From: JAVJSD01 sp040219575
GTDB taxonomy: Bacteria > Planctomycetota > Planctomycetia > Pirellulales > Pirellulaceae
Direction: 5' to 3'
NCBI GenBank assembly: GCA_040219575.1
Contig: JAVJSD010000014.1
Coordinates: 1 to 64,000 of the forward strand
DNA length: 64,000 nucleotides
Numbering within the stretch: position 1 is the first letter of the stretch; every line of letters starts with the position of its first letter. The translations under genes were made by a program, and so were the position numbers. Positions 58,503-64,000 of this stretch are shown piece by piece. The notes below the pieces were generated by a model that saw only the letters and a list, made by a program, of their open reading frames with translations, was not told the origin of the DNA and ran no database searches.

Positions 58503-60120
58503 ATCCGATGCGACGTCTCGCTGGACCGCGCCGAGCAACGGCGGGCGCTGGGAGATCGACACGGCGGCGGACGGCGAAACGGCCGTGCGGCGGGCGGCCG
58601 AGGTGGAGTTCGATCTGATCGTCGCCGCGCTAGAGCAGTCGGGGATCAACGGCTTGGAGACGTGTCGCCGCATCAAGCGGAATCCCGCCCGACGTCACAC
58701 GCCGGTCTTGCTGCAAGTCGCGGCCGCGGCCTCACCCCAGATCGTCGTTCAAGCGCTGGAGGCCGGCGTGGATGGCTTCATTTCGCGCGACGCGTCGGCC
58801 CGCGAGGCCCTCGCGCGATTCGAAGCGGTCATCGAGCGTGGTAGTTGGTTCGCCGCCGACCAAAATGCGTCGCTGAGTCTGGCGTTCCTCCGCCGCGAAT
58901 TCGGATTGCGGGCCGACGCCGAGCAACTGCTCGACGTGCTGCTCTCCGCCGTGGAGGATCGTGAGCGCCTGAACCAGCGACACGAGAAGGAATTGACCGT
59001 CCGCCGCCGCGCCGAACAGGAGTTGATGGAGAGCGAACTCCGCTGGCAGGCGATCTTCAACGCCGCCCTCGACGCGATCATCGTCATCGACGAGCAGGGG
59101 CGGATCCTGGAAATGAACAACGCGGCCCAGCGCAGCTTCAACTGCTCGGCGGCCGTCGTGCAGGGGCGCGACATGGCCGAGATGTTCGTGCCGGAGCGGG
59201 GCAAGCCGCGATTTCACAAGAACCTGGCGCGGTTCACCAACACCGGCGAACTCGGCTCGTTGCTCGGCAAACGGCTGGAGTTGCCGCTGAAGCGCGCCGA
59301 CGGCGAGGAGTTTCTCGCCGAGACCGCCATCCAGCCGTTTCCGTTGCGTGAAAAGGCGGTGTTCGCCATCTTTCTGCACGACATCACCGCGCGCAAGCGG
59401 GCCGAGAAGAAGCTCGAGCGGTACACGGAGGAACTGGCCCGCAGCAATCGCGATCTCGAGCAATTCGCCTACGCCGCCTCGCACGACCTGCAAGAGCCGC
59501 TACGACTGGTCGCCAGCTACTGCGAGCTGATCCAGCGACGGCACGCCGCACAGCTGGACGAAGAGGGAAGCGAGTTTTTGACCTACGCCCTGGAAGGCGC
59601 GCAGCGAATGCAGCAGTTGATCGACTCGCTGCTCGACTATTCCCGCGTCGGCAGCCGCGCCCAATCGGTGGAAATGGTCGACGTGAACGAAGTGCTCCGC
59701 GACGTACTGGCGAATCTGGAATTGGTGCTTGAAGAAAGCGGCGGCCGCGTCACTTACGACAAACTTCCCACGCTGCCCGCCGATCGCACGCAATTGCTGC
59801 AGCTACTGCAAAATCTGATTTCCAACGCCCTCAAATTCCGCAGCGAGCGACCGCCGCGGGTGGTGGTGCAGGCGGTGCGGCAGGGCGAGCTCTGGCACTT
59901 CGCGGTCATCGACAACGGCATCGGCGTCGACGCCCGGCACGTTGACGCCGTGTTCGAAATCTTCCGACGGCTGCACGGCCGCGAGCAGTATCCGGGCACC
60001 GGCATCGGTTTGGCGCTCTGCAAACGAATCGTCGAACGGCACGGCGGCAAGATCTGGCTCAAATCGCAGCTCGGCAAGGGGAGCGCGTTCCACTTCACGC
60101 TCCCCACACGATACGGTTGA
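58480..60120 (+). CDS. Histidine kinase with degenerate receiver and PAS domain
   Basis: 546 residues. The N-terminal receiver-like domain (1-120, KVLLIESDATSRW...) has Ala-50 in place of the phospho-Asp (DLIVAALEQSG), Val for Thr in PVLLQVAA and Arg for Lys in GFISRDA, so it cannot be phosphorylated normally. A coiled linker leads to PAS (about 185-310, LRWQAIFNAALDAIIVIDEQ, LHDITARKRAEKKLE). The kinase core has H-box YAASHDLQEPLRLVASYCEL near residue 335, N-box LQNLISNALKFRSE, G1 VIDNGIGVDARH, F-box-like FEIFRRLHGREQ and G2 YPGTGIGLALCKRIVERHGG. It likely phosphorylates the upstream response regulator or others. No transmembrane helix. Confidence 0.88.
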   Translation: MAKVLLIESDATSRWTAPSNGGRWEIDTAADGETAVRRAAEVEFDLIVAALEQSGINGLETCRRIKRNPARRHTPVLLQVAAAASPQIVVQALEAGVDGFISRDASAREALARFEAVIERGSWFAADQNASLSLAFLRREFGLRADAEQLLDVLLSAVEDRERLNQRHEKELTVRRRAEQELMESELRWQAIFNAALDAIIVIDEQGRILEMNNAAQRSFNCSAAVVQGRDMAEMFVPERGKPRFHKNLARFTNTGELGSLLGKRLELPLKRADGEEFLAETAIQPFPLREKAVFAIFLHDITARKRAEKKLERYTEELARSNRDLEQFAYAASHDLQEPLRLVASYCELIQRRHAAQLDEEGSEFLTYALEGAQRMQQLIDSLLDYSRVGSRAQSVEMVDVNEVLRDVLANLELVLEESGGRVTYDKLPTLPADRTQLLQLLQNLISNALKFRSERPPRVVVQAVRQGELWHFAVIDNGIGVDARHVDAVFEIFRRLHGREQYPGTGIGLALCKRIVERHGGKIWLKSQLGKGSAFHFTLPTRYG

Positions 60121-60199
60121 TCGCCGCGCCCGAAGGGATGCAGTCGAACCTGCAGCAGCTGGTGAATCGACGGCTCAGCCCGCTCGCCGCCAGACTCTA

Positions 60200-60373
60200 G
60201 CCCGGATTATTCATGAGCGATCTGCTGCGAGGCCGTAAGTGCTTTCGTGGACTGCGTTGGACTTCAAGAATCGTCCTCGCCGGATTTCAATCCGACTGCG
60301 GCCGATTCGTTCGTCCGCCTGGCCACGAAATCCCTTACGACCTCTCGCGACGAACTTCATGAATAATCCGCGC
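60200..60373. repeat. Inverted-end element GCCCGGATTATTCATGA
   Basis: GCCCGGATTATTCATGAGCG ... GAGGCCGTAAG at the left (60200-60239) and CTTACGACCTCTCGCGACGA, ACTTCATGAATAATCCGCGC at the right (60333-60373) are imperfect inverted copies with about 93 bp between. It ends exactly at the stop codon of the SGNH hydrolase gene. Gene-free. Confidence 0.8.
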
Positions 60374-61780
60374 CTAGGATTCCAGGCGGACCAGTTCGTA
60401 GCGCCGCGGTTTGGGCTGCGCGGCGGCGTAGATCTTCTTCTCGAAATCCGCCGACAGCGCCTCGAGCCGCTCGATTTCGGCGTGGAACTCCTCACGCCAC
60501 TTTTGATACTCCGCCTGCTTTTGGGCCACGACGTTCTTGTCCATGTTCTCGGCCAGGGCCTGCTGCTGACGGTACTGGTCGCGCTGCTTGCGCCACAGAT
60601 TCCGCAGCGGCCTCACCACCTCGTCGTTGCGCTGCTTGTTGAGCAGGGCGACCGCCAGCGCCTGCTGGTATTGCGGCGTCTTGCGGTTCGACTGCAGTTC
60701 GATTTTGAAGTTGAGTTGCTGTTGCGAATACGCGCCGACCGACTCGCCGTCGATCCGCAACTCGTACTTGCCCGCCGCCAGACCGGCGACGCGGAGCTGT
60801 TCGTTGCTCATCTTGTGGCCCGCTTTTGTCAGTTCGTATCCCAGCGCGGCCTCCTCGGGCAGCACCCACGGCAGACAGGGAGCGAGGTAGGTGAAACTCA
60901 GTCCGCCGTCGGTCGCGGCCACATCGCTGACCTCGCCCCGCGGCGCGTTGACTTGCCACTGCGACTTGGCGTTCCGCTGGACCGTCAGGCGCGAAACCTG
61001 GCGGTTGACGTGCATGTCGTTGAGCACGGCGAAAGCCATCACCGCCTGGCCGGCGGCGCCGGGATGCACCGCGTCGGCGACCAACGTGAACTCGGGATCG
61101 GTCTTCCGCTGCTCGAGCGTGAGGTTGTTGAGCGGGCTGTACATGTCGACATAGCCCAGTCCGCGCTCCAGCGCCCGTTCGCGGAGCCACGCGCCGTAAT
61201 ACGCCAGCACGCCGTTGTAGTACTTCTCGCGGAGGCCGTCGTTTTCGCCCTTGCTGCGGATTCGCGAGGCGCGGGAGTCGTAGATGGTGGGCGACATCGG
61301 CACGGCGGTCGCGCCGATCTCGGCCAGTTGGTCGAGCAGCGTCGTCATGTCGCGCTCGTACGTGTCGACGATGTCCTGCTCGAATCGCGTGTAGCGGCCG
61401 TCATTCATCCCCAGCAGGATTGTGACGTATTTCGGCTTGTAGCGGGCCACGTCCTCGTCGAACCGCGCCAACGCGTCGCCCGCCTTGTCGCCGCCGACGC
61501 CGGAGTTGTGAAATCGAATCCGCGTGTGGGGATACCGCGTGTAGAAAAAGTCCTCGATGTACTGCGTGTACAGGCACTGGTGCGTGATGCTGTCGCCGAG
61601 GAACACCAAGGTGTCGCCGTCGGCCAGTTCAATCCGGTCGTGGATGGGGGCGTAGGGCGACTCGGCGGCGGTCGGTTCGGCGGCGGTCGGTTCGGCGGCC
61701 GGGGCGATACGGGCCAACAACGGCAGGAGCAGGAGCAGCATCCAGGGCAGGGCGCGAGAGGGCAGAGCGCGAGAGGGCAT
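60374..61780 (-). CDS. SGNH/GDSL-family hydrolase, exported
   Basis: 468 residues, signal sequence with duplicated start (MPSRALPSRALP then WMLLLLLPLLARIAPAA). The blocks are: TLVFLGDSITHQCLY (catalytic Ser), NSGVGGDKAGDAL, ILLGMNDGRYT and ADAVHPGAAGQ (catalytic Asp and His). About 200 residues of beta/helical C-terminal region follow, ending in a coiled-coil segment (HAEIERLEALSADFEKKIYA). It probably hydrolyses an ester (acetyl or other) on polysaccharides, outside the cytoplasm. AGGA-type ribosome site before ATG 61780. Divergent from the sulfatase gene. Confidence 0.9.
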   Translation of the reverse strand: MPSRALPSRALPWMLLLLLPLLARIAPAAEPTAAEPTAAESPYAPIHDRIELADGDTLVFLGDSITHQCLYTQYIEDFFYTRYPHTRIRFHNSGVGGDKAGDALARFDEDVARYKPKYVTILLGMNDGRYTRFEQDIVDTYERDMTTLLDQLAEIGATAVPMSPTIYDSRASRIRSKGENDGLREKYYNGVLAYYGAWLRERALERGLGYVDMYSPLNNLTLEQRKTDPEFTLVADAVHPGAAGQAVMAFAVLNDMHVNRQVSRLTVQRNAKSQWQVNAPRGEVSDVAATDGGLSFTYLAPCLPWVLPEEAALGYELTKAGHKMSNEQLRVAGLAAGKYELRIDGESVGAYSQQQLNFKIELQSNRKTPQYQQALAVALLNKQRNDEVVRPLRNLWRKQRDQYRQQQALAENMDKNVVAQKQAEYQKWREEFHAEIERLEALSADFEKKIYAAAQPKPRRYELVRLES

Positions 61781-61989
61781 GGCTTTCCTCGTTCGTGGAT
61801 TGCGTTGGGGGGATCGATTGTGGGAGCCAGTTTATCTCGACGGCGACGCGGCCGCCAGCGCCGTGACCGTGCGGCGCAATCTCGCCCCGCTGCATTGAAT
61901 CGTGGATTGCGACGAGTTACGTTAGGTGCACCACCCCTCACGGGGAATCTCGCCGCTCGAATCCTCTCGCTTGCAACCGAGCCTTCTCC

Positions 61990-63411
61990 ATGAAACTTTC
62001 TCACTTGCTCGTCGTCGCGGCTTGCGTGGCGTTGACGGCCACGTCGTCGTCCGCCGCCGAGACGCGCCCCAATTTCATCTTCATCAACATCGACGATTTG
62101 GGCTACGCCGACATCGGCCCCTTCGGATCGGAATTGAATCGCACACCGCATCTGGACCGCATGGCGGAGGAGGGGCGCCGGCTGACCTGCTTTTACGCGG
62201 CGCCGGTCTGTTCGCCTTCCCGCGCGTCGTTGATGACCGGCTGCTACCCGAAACGCTCGCTCTCGATTCCGCACGTGTTGTTTCCCGGCAATGCCGAAGG
62301 CCTCGCTCCCGAGGAAATCACCGTCGCGGAGCTGCTTAAGAAGCAGGGTTACGTGACGGGCATCGTCGGCAAATGGCATCTCGGCGATCAGCCGGAGTTC
62401 ATGCCGACGCGGCAAGGCTTCGACAGCTACTTCGGCCTGCCGTACTCCAACGACATGGGCCCCGCCGAGGACGGCGTGAAGAGCAACCTCGGCGCGCCCC
62501 TGCCCAAGCGGCGTGGGAAAGGCAAGGGACAGCCGCCGCTGCCGTGGCTGCGCAACGAGACGGTGCTGCAGCGCGTGTTGGCCGACGACCAGACCACGCT
62601 CGTCGAGCGGTACACCGAAGAAGCCGTCAAGTTCATCCAAGAGAACAAGGGCAAGCCGTTCTTCCTCTACCTGCCGCATTCGGCCGTTCATTTTCCGATT
62701 TACCCCGGCAAGAAATTCCAGGGCAAGTCCAGCAACGGCATTTACGGCGATTGGGTTGAGGAAGTCGATTGGAGCGTCGGCCAGGTGCTCGACGCGGTCC
62801 GCGATGCAGGGATCGAGAAGAACACGCTGGTGATCTTCACCTCCGACAATGGCGGCACGCCGCGCGGAAAGAACACGCCGCTGCGAGGCTTCAAGGGAAG
62901 CACGTTCGAAGGGGGCATGCGCGAACCGACGATCGCCTGGCAGCCCGGAACGATTCCCGCCGGCACTTCGACCGACGAGGTGACCGGCATGATCGACATC
63001 CTGCCCACGCTGGTGAAACTGGCCGGCGGCGACGTACCGAGCGACCGCAAGATCGACGGCGCCGACATCTGGCCGATCCTGGCCGGCGAGCAGGACGCCC
63101 GGTCGCCGCACGAAAACTACTATTATTATCGAGGGCTGAACCTGCAGGCCGTCCGCAGCGGCGATTGGAAGCTTCACCTGGCCGGCGGCGAACTGTACAA
63201 CCTTGACACGGATATCGGCGAATCGAACAACGTCGCCGCCGATCATCCGCAGGTCGTCAAGCAACTCCGCGACGTCGCCGCCGCGATGAAGGCGGACCTT
63301 GGCGTGGAAGGCGTCGGCCCAGGTTGCCGCCCTTTGGGAAAGGTGGAAAACCCCCAACCGATCATCGATCACGAAGGCAATGTGCGCGCCGAGTTTCAAG
63401 CACCAAAGTAG
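61990..63411 (+). CDS. Sulfatase (formylglycine type), secreted
   Basis: 473 residues with signal LSHLLVVAACVALTATSSSA. RPNFIFINIDDLGYADIGPF has the metal-binding pair; CSPSR near residue 74 is the formylglycine site; KWHLGD, YLPHSAVHFPIYPG, FTSDNGGTPRGKNTPLRGFK and GGMREP are conserved. It is the fourth sulfatase in this window, closest to arylsulfatase-A style. It is followed after 71 bp by the truncated amidohydrolase, likely one transcript. Confidence 0.92.
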   Translation: MKLSHLLVVAACVALTATSSSAAETRPNFIFINIDDLGYADIGPFGSELNRTPHLDRMAEEGRRLTCFYAAPVCSPSRASLMTGCYPKRSLSIPHVLFPGNAEGLAPEEITVAELLKKQGYVTGIVGKWHLGDQPEFMPTRQGFDSYFGLPYSNDMGPAEDGVKSNLGAPLPKRRGKGKGQPPLPWLRNETVLQRVLADDQTTLVERYTEEAVKFIQENKGKPFFLYLPHSAVHFPIYPGKKFQGKSSNGIYGDWVEEVDWSVGQVLDAVRDAGIEKNTLVIFTSDNGGTPRGKNTPLRGFKGSTFEGGMREPTIAWQPGTIPAGTSTDEVTGMIDILPTLVKLAGGDVPSDRKIDGADIWPILAGEQDARSPHENYYYYRGLNLQAVRSGDWKLHLAGGELYNLDTDIGESNNVAADHPQVVKQLRDVAAAMKADLGVEGVGPGCRPLGKVENPQPIIDHEGNVRAEFQAPK

Positions 63412-63420
63412 TCCCGCGCG

Positions 63421-63450
63421 AGCGACAAGGCATTTAGCGACAAGACATTT
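63421..63450. repeat. Tandem 15-bp direct repeat
   Basis: AGCGACAAGGCATTT and AGCGACAAGACATTT are adjacent, followed by GTCGC. It lies between the sulfatase and the amidohydrolase. Confidence 0.75.
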
Positions 63451-63482
63451 GTCGCCAGTCGGCATTGAGGAACTTTTTGGAG

Positions 63483-64000
63483 ATGAACGTCGTGAAGTCA
63501 AAACCCAATCGCAGCTTAACACGTCGCGCGGCGATCAAGACGGCGTTGGCGGGCGCGGCCGTGGCCGCGATTGGTCCGACCGCCTTGTCCGCAAAGGATC
63601 GAAACGTGCCCGCAGGATACGTCGACTGCCATAGCCACATCTGGACGCGCGACGTAAAGAAGTATCCGCTGGCCGAGGGAAAGACGGTCGCCGATCTCGA
63701 TCCGCCCAGCTTCACGACCGAGGAACTGCTGGCGCTTGCCCGGCCGCTGGGCGTGGGACGCGTGGTGCTGATCGCCCACACGCAATACTACGTGTACGAC
63801 AACACCTACATGGTCGACGCCGCCAAGGCGCATCCGGGGGTGTTCTCGGTGGTGGGCGCGCTCGACCACGAATTGCCGCGCGTCGCCGAGCGGATGCGGA
63901 AGAACCTGGGCGATCATATTCGGAGCTATCGCATCGCCTCTTGGCGCGATCCCAAGGGCTGGCTGCAAGGCGAGGGGATGACCCAGATGTGGACGACGGC
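63483..64000 (+). CDS. Tat-exported amidohydrolase-like protein (3' end outside window)
   Basis: The first 172 residues of a longer gene. MNVVKSKPNRSLTRRAAIKT carries a twin-arginine motif and the signal core ALAGAAVAAIGPTALSA. VPAGYVDCHSHIWTRDVKKY gives the first metal-binding H-x-H of the amidohydrolase family (TIM-barrel). ALDHELPRVAERM and the rest also fit. Metal-dependent hydrolysis of an amide or lactone in the periplasm is likely. No stop codon is reached. Confidence 0.82.
   Translation, partial: MNVVKSKPNRSLTRRAAIKTALAGAAVAAIGPTALSAKDRNVPAGYVDCHSHIWTRDVKKYPLAEGKTVADLDPPSFTTEELLALARPLGVGRVVLIAHTQYYVYDNTYMVDAAKAHPGVFSVVGALDHELPRVAERMRKNLGDHIRSYRIASWRDPKGWLQGEGMTQMWTT

Overview
This window looks like a chromosomal segment of a planctomycete, probably from the Pirellulales or a relative. 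The evidence is high GC by eye, four formylglycine-type sulfatases, an adjacent DUF1552/DUF1592 pair, several secreted PQQ-like beta-propellers, a DnaJ-like plus LamG membrane protein, CxxCH cytochrome-like proteins and very heavy loading with short dispersed palindromic repeats. This assignment is an inference from gene content, not from a marker gene. I see no rRNA, tRNA or CRISPR array.

Layout. 0.1-0.5 kb: copies of a palindromic REP-like element. 0.5-4.5 kb: secreted propeller, a leucine-rich-repeat gene bracketed by two copies of a palindrome, an apparent SUKH (SMI1/KNR4-like) gene remnant, and a small membrane protein. 4.5-12.2 kb (minus strand): HEAT-repeat protein, DUF1552, DUF1592 and a TAXI-type binding protein. 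12.2-13.5 kb: a REP-associated tyrosine transposase (RAYT) gene flanked on both sides by REP-like elements. 13.8-19.7 kb: coiled-coil membrane protein, large membrane lipoprotein-like protein and ABC ATPase. 19.8-20.3 kb: GxxExxY gene tightly bracketed by inverted repeats. 20.8-25.6 kb: gingipain-like peptidase, sulfatase, propeller. 25.8-28.4 kb: imuA-imuB mutasome pair with a palindrome overlapping its apparent promoter. 28.6-31.3 kb: poly-Asp/Gly secreted protein, PQQ propeller and a small conserved protein. 31.6-38.4 kb: DUF523/DUF1722, hydroxyacid dehydrogenase, phytanoyl-CoA dioxygenase-like protein, secreted and membrane proteins including a Rieske-like protein lacking one cluster ligand, and a sulfatase. 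38.9-43.9 kb: giant PDZ/coiled-coil exported protein and a beta-barrel-like protein. 44.2-50.7 kb: lipoprotein propeller, RNase HI, sulfatase, a toxin-antitoxin pair and a HEAT-VWA protein. 50.7-53.3 kb (minus): a three-gene unit of a small protein, an XRE regulator and a PfkB-kinase/methyltransferase fusion. 53.5-57 kb: DnaJ-like/LamG protein. 57.6-60.1 kb: overlapping response regulator-ATPase and degenerate-receiver histidine kinase genes. 60.4-64 kb: SGNH hydrolase, sulfatase and a truncated amidohydrolase.

Two threads stand out. First, at least ten families of short palindromic or inverted repeats are scattered here. In three places (15.6, 24.2 and 26.9 kb) they lie inside reading frames without breaking them, twice just before a signal-sequence hydrophobic core and once inside ImuB. 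A RAYT transposase sits in the middle of one family, which suggests an active or recently active REP system. Second, the XRE / small protein / PfkB-methyltransferase unit is the best candidate for an undescribed small system. The predicted exported proteins (sulfatases, propellers, C25 peptidase, SGNH and DUF1592/1552 proteins) fit a polysaccharide-degrading lifestyle.
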